26,923 nt of DNA from DATFLS01 sp964413425 (GCA_964413425.1 CAYPST010000054.1:1-26923); one strand, 5' to 3'. Numbered from the stretch's first letter, positions 1 to 8,893 are shown. The notes: generated by a model not told the origin, from the letters alone. Numbers and translations are program-made.

Positions 1-7
1 GGTTTTC

Positions 8-53
8 CCTAAGTACAGCGATACTTCGCGAAGCTCGTATCGCTCAACTTAGG
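8..53. repeat. Palindromic element (long imperfect hairpin)
   Basis: A 7-bp outer stem (8-14 with 47-53) and an 8-bp inner stem (17-24 with 37-44) are both perfect and are separated only by a 2-base internal mismatch. The centre holds the self-complementary cttcgcgaag. No T-run follows on either side, so a simple intrinsic terminator is unlikely; a REP-like dispersed palindrome or the end of a small element is more plausible. It lies about 65 bases upstream of the first gene. Confidence 0.6.
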
Positions 54-118
54 TAATAAGATTGATGACCCGGGAGTTCCATTTGTTGAAAGGTTGAAAA
101 ATAATTACTTTACTATTT

Positions 119-733
119 ATGACTGAGATAAAAGATGATTTAGCCGACATTCGGGAATACGAACGAGTTCGGTATCGGGGGATCGATCAGAAAATCGTTC
201 ATGCTGCGGAATACCGAATCGTGACGGATTTTATCAAGGTAATATCTCAGGATAATGAGAAAATATTGGATATCCCCTGCGGATATGGCCGTTTCACTTC
301 ATTTCTGGTGGAAAAACCTGTGCGGGTTTTTGTCGGAGATATCAGCAAAAAGATGCTGCTCAGGGTCCATGAGCGTTTCCATGAGAGTGTGAAATTCACA
401 CAGGGTGATATTATGGTATTACCTTTTCAGGATAACGCGTTTCACGCCTTACTGTCGATGCGGCTATTCCAGCATTTTCATACACCGGGCGAACGGATTG
501 CCGCCTTTTCGGAGATTGCCAGGGTTATTTCTCGGTGGGCGGTGATATCGGTGTATACCTCTTCCGTTTTGCATAAATGCATGCGCATGTTCCGGGAGCA
601 TCATAAGATCACCATGGCCACTGCCGGACAGATTAAAGACGAAATTGAGCAAAGTGGTCTGCGGTTGCTCGAATTCAAGAAGATCCTGCCGGGAGTTCAT
701 GCACAGACAATTTTACTGGTGGAACCTCGATAG
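119..733 (+). CDS. Class I SAM-dependent methyltransferase
   Basis: A 204-residue protein with a Rossmann-type methyltransferase core. Motif I, which binds S-adenosylmethionine, is LDIPCGYGRF at residues 50-59; an acidic residue follows in FVGDISKKM, and a motif II/III-like GDIMVLPFQDNAFHALLS lies near 96-113. This is the usual layout of Methyltransf_11/25 proteins acting on small molecules, lipids or sugars; the substrate cannot be read from the sequence. No clear ribosome binding site precedes the ATG. It converges on the WaaP-like kinase gene, ending 44 bases from it, so a role in modifying surface glycans or lipids is possible by context only. Confidence 0.8.
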   Translation: MTEIKDDLADIREYERVRYRGIDQKIVHAAEYRIVTDFIKVISQDNEKILDIPCGYGRFTSFLVEKPVRVFVGDISKKMLLRVHERFHESVKFTQGDIMVLPFQDNAFHALLSMRLFQHFHTPGERIAAFSEIARVISRWAVISVYTSSVLHKCMRMFREHHKITMATAGQIKDEIEQSGLRLLEFKKILPGVHAQTILLVEPR

Positions 734-777
734 CCTGTTCACCCTGAGGGGCAAAGCGGAACGCCTCAATCCAGGCA

Positions 778-1566
778 TCAGTTTCCATTCCATATATTGC
801 GGAAATGTTTAATTCGTTTTTGCCGGGAACGATTTCGTACTAACCGGCTGAGTAATCGTTGATCGCGCGCGTAATTCCTGTCGCTGTATGTCCTCAGAAA
901 GACGTCCCGATAGCAATCGTGATCAGTTGCCGTGGTGTAATCGCAGGAACACAAATCCATTCGTGCAATGTCGGCGAGCCGTTTGATACGGGGTAACCTC
1001 CACCATTTGGCGGCACGATTGAGGTCTACCAGGAATATATCCTGGGGGAAAATATCTCTGACCAGAAAATTCGCGAGCGTGAGATCATTGTGAACCACAT
1101 GATGGCGATGAATACGCCGGACAATCTTTGCCAATGATTGGACTAGTTGGTCCTTATGGTCGCGGTTCACTGTTCTGTCCTGCAAGATGTTTCTCGCTGT
1201 TCGGTACTGCTGTATTGCCTTCGATATGTAAAAATTCTCCCGGATAATGCCGTATTTTCGGGCCGTGTAGACAGCCAGCGGTTCGGGAGTGGCCACCCCG
1301 TGATCGCGCAGCCATCGGGCCATATCCCAGGATTTTTTTGCCCGGGATCGCATCACCGGACTGAAGAAGATGGACATGGTGTTCCGCCAGCCAAATAGTT
1401 TCACCATTACAGTCTGGTCGTAGTTAAAATGTGCGCCGGGGATTTCCGCGACCACGTTCACCTGATTTTTCGGCACCCGGGTGGCATGGTGCCGGAGCCA
1501 GGTTTTGCTGCTGCATTCAGCAATATACTGACGGAATCGGGGATCGCCCTGGAATTCAGAAGACAT
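778..1566 (-). CDS. WaaP/Kdo-type lipopolysaccharide kinase-like protein
   Basis: A 262-residue protein with a minimal eukaryotic-like kinase fold as in the Kdo/WaaP family, which phosphorylates sugars of the LPS inner core at the inner membrane. The catalytic loop is VVHNDLTLANFL (HND at 159-161, Asn166), the metal-binding DFG equivalent is VDLNRA (Asp181), and Lys56 in VMVKLFGWR fits the ATP-binding lysine. It is the last gene of the minus-strand envelope group, 55 bases after the CDP-glycerol phosphotransferase-like gene. A GAGGAGG ribosome site lies about 15 bases upstream of the ATG, rather far. The exact acceptor (heptose, Kdo or other) is unknown. Confidence 0.75.
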   Translation of the reverse strand: MSSEFQGDPRFRQYIAECSSKTWLRHHATRVPKNQVNVVAEIPGAHFNYDQTVMVKLFGWRNTMSIFFSPVMRSRAKKSWDMARWLRDHGVATPEPLAVYTARKYGIIRENFYISKAIQQYRTARNILQDRTVNRDHKDQLVQSLAKIVRRIHRHHVVHNDLTLANFLVRDIFPQDIFLVDLNRAAKWWRLPRIKRLADIARMDLCSCDYTTATDHDCYRDVFLRTYSDRNYARDQRLLSRLVRNRSRQKRIKHFRNIWNGN

Positions 1567-1621
1567 GGATTGTTAGCATACCCTCCTCAGAAAATTATCA
1601 TTACTCTATTTTCAGTCCATC

Positions 1622-2731
1622 TCACTCATTCAGGAGATTCAGAGCACTTTGCATTATCCGAAAAGAGGCCTTGCCATCCAGGCGAAAAAACAGCTGTTCT
1701 CTGGCCATCCGGCGCTTGCTTTTCAGCCAGTCCGGATCCTGCAAACCATGCTCAACAGCCGATTCCAGATCACCTTGTGATTGGATGGGTATAGCATACT
1801 CTAATTGTTCGGTGGTTTCCATGTCCAGCCGATTTTTGTACAGGCGGGAAGGAAACAGATAATGATTCCAGCGCTTTTTATATTCTGTGCATTGAATAAC
1901 GGGCTTATCTACAGCAATCATCTCGAATAGCGTGGAGGAGGTATCGGATATCAACAAATCTGATACGCTGAGCCAGGGGATAATTGAATACTCATGGGAA
2001 GGAAGCAGCGTGAGATTCGGGATATTTTTCGCCAGCCGATGTACCAGCTTATACTGCCGTTTATATTTCCAGCGCCTTGGAAACATTGTAAAATGGTGCG
2101 GCTTCAGGATCCACTGATACTCTGTTTTCGGAGCTATCGAACGCACCGTTTTCGCCAGTACTTCCAGACTGCTCGGATAAAATGTCGGAGCCCAGAGAAT
2201 AACAGGGCGTTCCGTGTTCAATCCATAGTGGTTTCGATATTCATCGAACTGTGCATGATCTGACTGAAACAGCGGATCCAGCTTGGACATGCCCACCAGT
2301 TCAATATGCAGGTTCGGATATCGTTCGGTTAAAGCCGCATGATGTTGAGGGCCCTCGGTAAACCGGATGTCGGCACGGCCGGGACTGTCGGTAAAGTAAG
2401 CCTGCTTGGTTCCCAAACCATGGGACATTGCACATACCACCCGACTCTGATTTCGGATAACGTCAAACCCCGGACGCAACCCGCCAACAAAAGCAAGATC
2501 ATAGGGTTGTTTTTGGAGGGCCTCCAGTCGTTCAGGTTCGGTGTGACCGGTCAGGAGAGTCAGTCCGGCCTGTTCCAGCACCTGCCGGCTTAATTTTTTT
2601 GCGTCCGGATGATCCGTGGCTGTAAAGGTGGCAAATCCGGAAACAGGACTATCCAATGATTGAAATTGCCGCCATACGGGTGCAAAGTGCGGCCAGAAAT
2701 AGAGATAATAAACGTCAAACAGAATTTTCAA
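1622..2731 (-). CDS. CDP-glycerol glycerophosphotransferase-like protein
   Basis: A 369-residue protein resembling the CDP-glycerol:glycerophosphate transferase family (Glyphos_transf, TagB/TagF type), which moves polyol phosphate from a CDP-activated donor to an acceptor. Conserved pieces are SHGLGTK (His104-Gly105), the lysine/histidine strand LKPHH (209-213) and the C-terminal nucleotide-binding signature LLISDTSSTLFE (259-270) followed by VDKPVI. The start used is TTG at 2731, because an in-frame stop lies just upstream and AAAGG sits about 11 bases before it. In a diderm such enzymes usually add glycerol-phosphate or a similar group to capsule, O-antigen or core. A gap of about 260 bases separates it from the LicC-like gene, so it may have its own promoter. 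Confidence 0.8.
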   Translation of the reverse strand: MKILFDVYYLYFWPHFAPVWRQFQSLDSPVSGFATFTATDHPDAKKLSRQVLEQAGLTLLTGHTEPERLEALQKQPYDLAFVGGLRPGFDVIRNQSRVVCAMSHGLGTKQAYFTDSPGRADIRFTEGPQHHAALTERYPNLHIELVGMSKLDPLFQSDHAQFDEYRNHYGLNTERPVILWAPTFYPSSLEVLAKTVRSIAPKTEYQWILKPHHFTMFPRRWKYKRQYKLVHRLAKNIPNLTLLPSHEYSIIPWLSVSDLLISDTSSTLFEMIAVDKPVIQCTEYKKRWNHYLFPSRLYKNRLDMETTEQLEYAIPIQSQGDLESAVEHGLQDPDWLKSKRRMAREQLFFRLDGKASFRIMQSALNLLNE

Positions 2732-2990
2732 CGCGAATATGCCTTTCTGCTCTCATGAGATAGAATTTTACGAGGAATTTGGAGAGAAAACGCTCCTTCG
2801 GAGGATCCCTCTGGGACAAAGAACTACTGAAAAATTCGCTCCTGTATCCCGAAAAGGATCTGGCATGTATGTTATATGTGTAAGTCGGGTTCAACATTTT
2901 ATCTCTGCTTTTTGTTTTTTAAAAACGCTCTCAACTCAAATCGAAGGAAAGTTGAAGTCCGGATGAAACGACAGCGGTATTGATGGAAAA

Positions 2991-3728
2991 TTAACTGCTC
3001 CGATCATATTCACGGAGGGCAGGGAGCACTGAGTTCGTTGCTTCTTTCAGATCTTCAGGGAAATCGATTTCAATACAGGGGATGTCGGAGATATCGACGT
3101 AATGAAATGGAATATCTTTCACCAGTCGGTTGAGTGCATATTCGAAATATTCATTTTTTAACAGCTGGTCATTTACCGTATACGAAAGTTGATCGATGAA
3201 GCGGGCGTTTGATTGTCGAGAGAATTTTCCTATCCCGATAAACTCTCCGTACGCCTTTTCCCGATCTAATTTTTTTCCGATATGTAAAACCGTCTCCTCA
3301 TTTAAAATGGCTTTGACTTCTTCGGCGCCACAGCGTTTGTTGTCCAATGCAAGCACATTGTCGTGTGCGGAATCGATGAGTCGCCGGATCAGCTCTTCAT
3401 GAAACAGCACGTCGCCGTTGAGGTAGAGAAAATCATGCTGCATGTGTTCCCGGCTGAGCCACAGGGAATAGGCGGTGTTCGTGGATGCATAGTCGGGATT
3501 CTCTATGAAAGTGTAGTTCAGACCATCCATTTCCCGGGCGTGATCTTTTACCTGCTCTTTTTTATAACCTACGACAATCACGATCTCTGAAAGACCATTC
3601 CTTTGTAAGGAGGTCAGCTGATGATGCATAATAGACCGCTGCCCAATCCGAATCATACATTTTGGAGTGCCTTCTGCTGCCGTCTGCAGGCGATTGCCCC
3701 GGCCTGCCGCCAGAATAATTGCTTTCAT
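2991..3728 (-). CDS. LicC-like sugar/polyol-phosphate nucleotidyltransferase
   Basis: A 245-residue protein of the NTP-transferase fold. The N-terminal nucleotide-binding motif is LAAGRGNRL (6-14) with the following lysine in GTPKCM (Lys23), the metal-binding aspartate is in LNGDVLF (Asp106), and the C-terminal metal motif is EIDFPEDL. The segment NPDYASTNTAYSLWLSRE resembles the choline-phosphate cytidylyltransferase LicC and related inositol-phosphate cytidylyltransferases more than dTDP-glucose synthases. It probably makes a CDP- or UDP-activated small alcohol or sugar. Next to a CDP-alcohol phosphotransferase-like gene, the attractive reading is that it supplies that enzyme's donor; this is inference. 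Confidence 0.75.
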   Translation of the reverse strand: MKAIILAAGRGNRLQTAAEGTPKCMIRIGQRSIMHHQLTSLQRNGLSEIVIVVGYKKEQVKDHAREMDGLNYTFIENPDYASTNTAYSLWLSREHMQHDFLYLNGDVLFHEELIRRLIDSAHDNVLALDNKRCGAEEVKAILNEETVLHIGKKLDREKAYGEFIGIGKFSRQSNARFIDQLSYTVNDQLLKNEYFEYALNRLVKDIPFHYVDISDIPCIEIDFPEDLKEATNSVLPALREYDRSS

Positions 3729-3810
3729 AGTTTATTTCCGTTTCGGTGTCAATGCATCTGATGGTGGAGACGGTTGTACAATGAAAGTGGCTTCTGTATT
3801 CACTTCTCGA

Positions 3811-5661
3811 TCAGGATGGTTCCTGGATTGGAGTGGAGTGCGCCCCGAACTGCATGTCATACAATCGGCGATACGCCCCGTTGGCAGCAAGCAATGTATG
3901 ATGATCCCCCTCTTCGACGATCTGGCCGTCCTCGAGTACTACTATTTTATCCGCATGAGTGATGGTTGACAGTCGATGGGCAATTACTAGCGTGGTGCGT
4001 TCATGCATAATGGTATCGATGGCGCTTTGCACCAGTTGTTCGGATTCCGTATCCAGAGAAGAAGTGGCCTCATCCAGAATAAGAATGGGCGGATTTTTCA
4101 ACAGTGCACGTGCGATGGAGATTCGCTGCCGCTGGCCGCCGGACAGCTTAATGCCCCGATCCCCTATGTTGGTATCAAATCCGTGGGGCAGTTTTTCTAT
4201 GAAATCAGAGGCGTTGGCCAGCCGGGCCGCCTCCCGAATAGCATCTTCATCAACCTCGTCTAGCCCGTAGGCGATATTCTGGGTGATGGTGTCATTGAAC
4301 AGAATGGTTTCCTGGGTGACAATACCGAGCAGATTACGCAGTGATTGGAGAGTGAGATCCCGGACGTCCACGCCATCTATGGTAAGAGATCCCCTGTCGA
4401 CGTCATAAAATCGAGGCACCAGATCAACCAAAGTCGATTTGCCTGCGCCCGAGGGGCCAACCAGGGCTGCCACTTCTCCCTTGGAGATCCTCAGATTAAT
4501 GTCTTTCAACACCCAGTCATCTTCGTATTTGAAATACACACTTCGATATTCGATGGCATCCCGAAATTCAGTGATTTCCGCAGCATTCTCCCGTTCCCGT
4601 ACTTCCGGTTCGGCATCCAAAATTCCAAAGATCCGTTCGGCGGCCGCCACTCCGGTCTGAATCATGTTATTCAAGCCGCTCATGGCCTTCAACGGTTGGA
4701 GCAACATAAAAAGCAGGATGATGAAGCGTATAAAATCTTCCGAAGTCAGCGTATTGTAGAGCAGGACCTGCAGCCCTCCATACCACAGAAGAATCACGCC
4801 AATCCCGACTCCGATGATTTCGTTTAGCGGTGAACTGAGGACCGACAGCCGTTTGTGTCTGAAGGAATAGTGGAAGTGCTTTTCCGTCGATTCCTGAAAG
4901 CGTTTGTTCTCGTAGTCTTCGGTGGCGAAAGCCTTGACAATGCGGACATTATACAGCATCTCCTGAAGAATCGACATGACATTGGCAATCTGTCGGAACG
5001 TCCGGCTGCTCTTTCTCCTGAGGGATTGTCCGATTTTTATAATCAGCACCGCGCTGATTGGAATGACTACAATAGCCATCAGGGTCAGACGCCAGCTGAT
5101 AATAAAAAGTGCGGTTGTGAAAAAGAGAATATTGGCAGGTTCCACCAGCAGTTTACTGAAACTGTTACTGATGGAATTGTTCATGGCATTCACATCGTTG
5201 ATCACAACCGAAGAAAGGGTTCCCGCTCGATTTTTGTCATAATATCCCATGGAGAGCCGGTTCAGTTTCTCATACAACCGATCCCGGGTATCCTGGATAA
5301 TTTTCATGTTCACATACCCGATCCCAAGTCCATGGAGGTAATAAAAAATATTTTTCAGAATGAAAATTCCCAGGATCACAAAGCAGAGTACCTTCAGGGT
5401 GTCGACCGGATTATCCTGATAAATCAGCTGTTTTGATTCTCGTTTCAGCCGCTCATTTAAATTGGTAACGGGCACTTCTGCGGAGGTGTCTTCCACTTCT
5501 TCCACCACGGGGCGGTCCTCGAAAATAACATTGATCAAAGAGGCCGTGAACCACATGGATGAAGTGTTAAATACCACATAGAAGAGGGAGGCAATGAGAG
5601 AAAGCAGAACAATACCGATATACGGCCGGATAAATCCGAGAATGCGGAGATAGATCTTCAT
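3811..5661 (-). CDS. msbA: MsbA-like lipid A/lipid exporter ABC transporter (fused TM-ATPase)
   Basis: A 616-residue half-transporter with an N-terminal membrane domain (hydrophobic stretches near 12-33, 90-110, 172-212, 281-300 and 310-325) and a C-terminal ATPase. The ATPase shows Walker A GPSGAGKST (402-410), Q-loop Gln450, signature LSGGQ (506-510), Walker B ILILDE, D-loop SSLD and H-loop His562. It belongs to the MsbA/ABCB group of homodimeric lipid flippases of the inner membrane. The extracytoplasmic loop after the first helix is long and acidic (roughly 50-75). The gene starts 6 bases after tsaC, which overlaps the acyltransferase; an LpxL-like/MsbA pairing supports lipid A or lipid-linked glycan export. 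A multidrug exporter of the same family cannot be excluded. Confidence 0.85.
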   Translation of the reverse strand: MKIYLRILGFIRPYIGIVLLSLIASLFYVVFNTSSMWFTASLINVIFEDRPVVEEVEDTSAEVPVTNLNERLKRESKQLIYQDNPVDTLKVLCFVILGIFILKNIFYYLHGLGIGYVNMKIIQDTRDRLYEKLNRLSMGYYDKNRAGTLSSVVINDVNAMNNSISNSFSKLLVEPANILFFTTALFIISWRLTLMAIVVIPISAVLIIKIGQSLRRKSSRTFRQIANVMSILQEMLYNVRIVKAFATEDYENKRFQESTEKHFHYSFRHKRLSVLSSPLNEIIGVGIGVILLWYGGLQVLLYNTLTSEDFIRFIILLFMLLQPLKAMSGLNNMIQTGVAAAERIFGILDAEPEVRERENAAEITEFRDAIEYRSVYFKYEDDWVLKDINLRISKGEVAALVGPSGAGKSTLVDLVPRFYDVDRGSLTIDGVDVRDLTLQSLRNLLGIVTQETILFNDTITQNIAYGLDEVDEDAIREAARLANASDFIEKLPHGFDTNIGDRGIKLSGGQRQRISIARALLKNPPILILDEATSSLDTESEQLVQSAIDTIMHERTTLVIAHRLSTITHADKIVVLEDGQIVEEGDHHTLLAANGAYRRLYDMQFGAHSTPIQEPS

Positions 5662-5667
5662 ACCAGG

Positions 5668-6282
5668 TCAGTGTATTGTTCGCCAGATAGCGTATTCAGG
5701 AATAGCGCCTTCCCGGAGCACGAGAGGATTTTCGTCGGTGACATCAATGATAGTGCTTGCGATCCCTTTTGGTTTGGGCCCCTCCCGGATAATATATCCG
5801 ATGCCTTCGGGAAAATATTCTTCGATGGTTTCGGGGTCCTCTGCGGGCGGTTTGTTCGAAATATTGGCGCTGGAGGTGATAATCGGATTCCGGAACTCAG
5901 AGAGTAATTGCAGGCATACTGGATGGTTCGGTACTCGTATTCCGATGGTTCCGTTGGTATATCGGGTCAGAATTTTCGGGAGTTCATCGCCTGCATTCAT
6001 AATGAGTGTAATGGGACCGGGGAAATATTTCTCTGCAAGCTTCTTGGCGGCGGGTGAAACGCTCCGAACCCATCGCTGCCAGGAATCCGCCGGCAGCATC
6101 ACACTCATGGGGCGATGTTTGCTGCGATCTTTTAACGCGTAGAGTGTTTCGATGGCGGAGTGGTTCAGGGCGTCAACGCCCAGGCCGTAGAGCGTATCCG
6201 TGGGATAGGCGATGACATCCCCCTGCCGTAAATGGTGGATTGCCTCCTGAATCGTGTTCTCAACGGAATCGTCTGCACTCAT
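5668..6282 (-). CDS. tsaC: Threonylcarbamoyl-AMP synthase (Sua5/YciO/YrdC family)
   Basis: A 204-residue single-domain YrdC protein. It makes threonylcarbamoyl-AMP from threonine, bicarbonate and ATP for the t6A37 modification of ANN-decoding tRNAs. Visible family motifs are PTDTLYGLG (27-35), KDRSKHRP with the conserved Lys51 and Arg53, and TSSAN (136-140). No C-terminal Sua5 domain is present, so it is the short TsaC type; a YciO paralogue is possible but the intact K-x-R/S-x-N set favours TsaC. Its start overlaps the end of the acyltransferase gene by 4 bases, and msbA follows 6 bases after its stop, so the three are probably co-transcribed. Confidence 0.88.
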   Translation of the reverse strand: MSADDSVENTIQEAIHHLRQGDVIAYPTDTLYGLGVDALNHSAIETLYALKDRSKHRPMSVMLPADSWQRWVRSVSPAAKKLAEKYFPGPITLIMNAGDELPKILTRYTNGTIGIRVPNHPVCLQLLSEFRNPIITSSANISNKPPAEDPETIEEYFPEGIGYIIREGPKPKGIASTIIDVTDENPLVLREGAIPEYAIWRTIH

Positions 6283-7220
6283 CCTGCCGCTCCTGCCAGC
6301 GATGGCGCTATGGAATCAGTACTTTTTTGTGGAGCAGGTTGGGTCTTCCACCGCCGGTGAAACCAGAAATATTGTTCAGGGTGCAGACTGACATAATGCT
6401 GGAGCCGATCCATATACCGCTGGAGAATTGAGAGAACCACCTGACTCGTGCCAATCGTTGAATAGTTGAGTGGTTCGAAGATAAATTCGTATTTGTTGTC
6501 CGGGGTGAGTATGGGAAAGACCAGAATAACCGGAGCATCCAGTCTGTGAGCAAAGATGGCTGCTCCCCGGGGCGTTGAACTGGGGATATCGAAAAAATGC
6601 ACAAAGACACCTCGTTCCCGGGCATCCTGATCCGCCAGGACAAATAAAAGCCCCCCGTCCTGGAGGATAGCAGAAAACGCAGAAAGGGAGGCAAACATTG
6701 ATATCAATTTTCCGCCGGCCGCCACCCGTTTCCCTTCCATATATTTACTGACCAGCGGATTATTCTGTGGCCGATGGATAGCGTGGAGGGGATACCCCAT
6801 ACCCGACAGCCAATAACCGCACATTTCCCAGTTGCCGAAGTGGCCAGATAATAGCACTGTACCCTTCTCCCGGGATAAAGCGTCATCAAGGAGATGTTGA
6901 TTTACCGGCGTTACCAGCCGTATCAGATCAGAGCGAGTATATCTATCCTGTCTGATGAAATCGGCTGCCAATCGCCCGAAGTGTTGATACGTCTGCACGG
7001 TAATTCTTCTCACCTCTTTTCCGGATTTCTCCGGGAAAGCGCGTCGAATATTCGATTCGGCCACCTGGCGGCGGACGGGGATAAAATGTGCCATGAACCA
7101 GCCCACAAAACTTCCCAAACGCAACGAGACGGCACGGGGAAGATAATAAAACGGGACTGCGGCAAACAGCAATCCCAGATATTCCAGGCGATCTCGTATG
7201 GTCGTGGATTCCATAGTCAC
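6279..7220 (-). CDS. LpxL/HtrB-type lysophospholipid (lipid A) acyltransferase
   Basis: A 313-residue protein of the LpxL/LpxM acyltransferase family, which transfers secondary acyl chains to lipid A at the cytoplasmic face of the inner membrane. The catalytic HX4E motif is GHFGNWEM (His127, Glu132), followed by family segments LADQDARERGVFVHFF and TPRGAAIFAHR. A hydrophobic anchor spans about 14-30. The frame opens with GTG at 7220; an ATG two codons later (7214) is an equal candidate, and neither has a clear ribosome site. It is the first gene of the tsaC-msbA transcription unit. Confidence 0.85.
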   Translation of the reverse strand: MTMESTTIRDRLEYLGLLFAAVPFYYLPRAVSLRLGSFVGWFMAHFIPVRRQVAESNIRRAFPEKSGKEVRRITVQTYQHFGRLAADFIRQDRYTRSDLIRLVTPVNQHLLDDALSREKGTVLLSGHFGNWEMCGYWLSGMGYPLHAIHRPQNNPLVSKYMEGKRVAAGGKLISMFASLSAFSAILQDGGLLFVLADQDARERGVFVHFFDIPSSTPRGAAIFAHRLDAPVILVFPILTPDNKYEFIFEPLNYSTIGTSQVVLSILQRYMDRLQHYVSLHPEQYFWFHRRWKTQPAPQKSTDSIAPSLAGAAG

Positions 7221-7619
7221 ATATTTTTTCTAAATCAGAAAATCTTACTCAGTTACTGCGCTAAAATCAAGGCTTTTTCTTGAAGGCAATTTCTGAGCGC
7301 TGAACTCGGTTGCAGCCCAAAAATTAACCGAAAAGAAGCCAGCCGGATGTCAAATCTTTCTTCCATTGATTAGTTTGCCTGCGGCATTCCATGTGAGTTA
7401 GATGAGGATGGGATCCCATTTGTTCCGGCATAATATCAACAGAGATTCTGATGTTCTTATCGGTTGCAGAAGAGCAGCAGAAAGGATAGTTTGAAAACGG
7501 AGTAACATCGCAAAAGAAATGAGCACATGAGACACCTGAACGGAGATTGAGGTGAAAATTCTGCCGGAAGGAACACGGAGAACCAGCGAGTGTCAATCGT
7601 AGAAGAAAGGAAGACTGTT
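7221..7619. other. Divergent intergenic region upstream of lpxL-like gene and dodecin
   Basis: About 400 bases with no convincing gene, between the minus-strand envelope operon and the plus-strand dodecin gene. It should hold promoters for both. One perfect 12-bp palindrome, atgggatcccat, lies at 7408-7419 and could be a protein-binding site. I see no clear -35/-10 pair. Confidence 0.4.
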
Positions 7620-7826
7620 ATGTCGGGAGTTTACAAGAAGATCACCCTGGTGGGAACGAGCCAGGAAAGTTATGAAGATGCCATCGAACGTGCCATTCAC
7701 CGCGCAGAGGAGACGTTGAAAAATCTGCAGTGGTTCGAGGTGGAGGAATTCAGGGGTGGAATCGATGATGAAGGCAACATAGAATATCAGGCGATTCTGA
7801 ATGCGGCTTTTCGTTTGAGAAAGTAA
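7620..7826 (+). CDS. Dodecin (flavin-binding storage/buffering protein)
   Basis: A 68-residue protein with the whole dodecin pattern: VYKKITLVGTS strand, a single amphipathic helix (SYEDAIERAIHRAEETLKN, about 17-35), Trp38 in LQWFEV and Gln57 in EYQAIL. Known dodecins assemble into hollow dodecamers that stack flavins between the conserved tryptophan and glutamine. The ATG at 7620 is chosen over an upstream GTG at 7590 because it gives the standard dodecin N-terminus and has an AAAGGAAG ribosome site at the right distance. It converges on the DHOD-like flavoprotein gene with a shared hairpin terminator between them. A link to flavin supply for that protein is only a guess. Confidence 0.93.
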   Translation: MSGVYKKITLVGTSQESYEDAIERAIHRAEETLKNLQWFEVEEFRGGIDDEGNIEYQAILNAAFRLRK

Positions 7827-7839
7827 GGATTTAGCAAAA

Positions 7840-7868
7840 AAAGGGCTGGAGTTGCTCTCCGGCCCTTT
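7840..7868. terminator. Bidirectional intrinsic terminator between dodecin and DHOD-like gene
   Basis: A 12-bp stem pairs 7840-7851 with 7857-7868 (one G-T pair) around a 5-base loop. On the minus strand the hairpin is followed by a run of T (the A-run at 7836-7842 on +), ideal for ending the minus-strand DHOD-like gene; it also sits just after the dodecin stop. Confidence 0.85.
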
Positions 7869-7888
7869 CTCACTGTGCCTTCTTCAAA

Positions 7889-8893
7889 CTACATGATGCC
7901 TTCCATGGTATAGCTCTGCAGGGCTTTGATGTAGTTCGCCCGTTCGAAATCAGCGGGATTTGCGACCGATGTATGGCTCATGCTGCCTTGCATCTGGTTC
8001 ACGGATTCATATTCGTGTTCTTCCATCCAGTGTTCCATGTCGGTCAGTATTTTTTTCACCCAGGAGATCCCGTTCTTGAGTAAGGCGGAAGTCATCATCG
8101 TCGCGCTGGCACCAGCCATGAGGAGTTTGATGGCATCTTCCGCGGAATGGATTCCGCTGGAGGCAGCCATATCTGCCTTGATTTTTCCATAGAGGATTGC
8201 AATCCAGCGAAGCGGCAGGCGCATATCCATCGGGGTGCTCAGCAGCACGTTCGGGATCACTTCCAGTTCTTCCAGATTGATATCCGGCTGATAGAACCGG
8301 TTAAACAAAACGAGTCCGTCTACACCACCGATATCCATCCGCTTGGCTATTTCAGCGATGGAGCTGAAAAACGGATGTAATTTGACAACCACCGGGATAT
8401 CGACATGCTGCTTTACTTCCTGCAGGATATCAATATACTTATCTTCGATATCCCGGGCGCTTTCTTCCGGATTCGTTGCCAAAAAGTAGATGTTCAGTTC
8501 CAATGCATCTGCTCCTGCCTGCTCAATATCTCCGGCGTATCTTAACCACCCGCCTTTGGTGGAGCCGTTCAAACTGGCAATGATAGGAATATCCACGGCT
8601 TCTTTCGCCTTCCGGATATGCTCCAGGTAGGTTTCGGGCCCGGTGAGATATTCTTCATGCTCCGGATAATACGTCAGTGCTTCCGGGAAAATCTCCGTCC
8701 CCCGGGTGGTATGAAAATGCAGTTCTTTTTGCTCGTGTTCTATTTCTTCCTCGAACAGGGAAAACAGCACAATCCCGGCTGCGCCATTATCTTCCAGTTG
8801 TTTGATATGATCTATTTTTTCCGACAGCGGCGATGCGGAATGAACGAGCGGATTTTTGAGATTTAATCCAAGATAGGTCGTGGTGAGATCCAT
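7889..8893 (-). CDS. Dihydroorotate dehydrogenase-like flavoprotein
   Basis: A 334-residue TIM-barrel protein resembling the DHOD family, the FMN enzymes that oxidise dihydroorotate, but of the DHOD-like branch without a proven reaction. The N-terminus MDLTTTYLGLNLKNPLV is typical, as are ASLNGSTKGGW and VVVKLHPFF. At the place where class 1 enzymes have the N-x-S/C-C-P-N catalytic loop this protein has NIYFLATNPE (134-143), without the catalytic cysteine, so pyrimidine synthesis should not be assumed. The ATG at 8893 is preferred to one 11 codons upstream because AAAGG lies 8 bases before it. It follows nifJ on the same strand, with a terminator hairpin between, so it is partly uncoupled. 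Confidence 0.8.
   Translation of the reverse strand: MDLTTTYLGLNLKNPLVHSASPLSEKIDHIKQLEDNGAAGIVLFSLFEEEIEHEQKELHFHTTRGTEIFPEALTYYPEHEEYLTGPETYLEHIRKAKEAVDIPIIASLNGSTKGGWLRYAGDIEQAGADALELNIYFLATNPEESARDIEDKYIDILQEVKQHVDIPVVVKLHPFFSSIAEIAKRMDIGGVDGLVLFNRFYQPDINLEELEVIPNVLLSTPMDMRLPLRWIAILYGKIKADMAASSGIHSAEDAIKLLMAGASATMMTSALLKNGISWVKKILTDMEHWMEEHEYESVNQMQGSMSHTSVANPADFERANYIKALQSYTMEGIM

Noticed and set aside
8..53. Intrinsic terminator of an upstream gene
   Set aside because: Stem is strong but no T-run follows on either strand.
4345..5436. Long plus-strand frames inside the msbA-like gene
   Set aside because: Shadows of the ABC transporter with no protein-like features of their own.
7324..7596. 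90-codon minus-strand frame upstream of dodecin
   Set aside because: No ribosome site, odd composition and no family; it occupies the expected promoter region.
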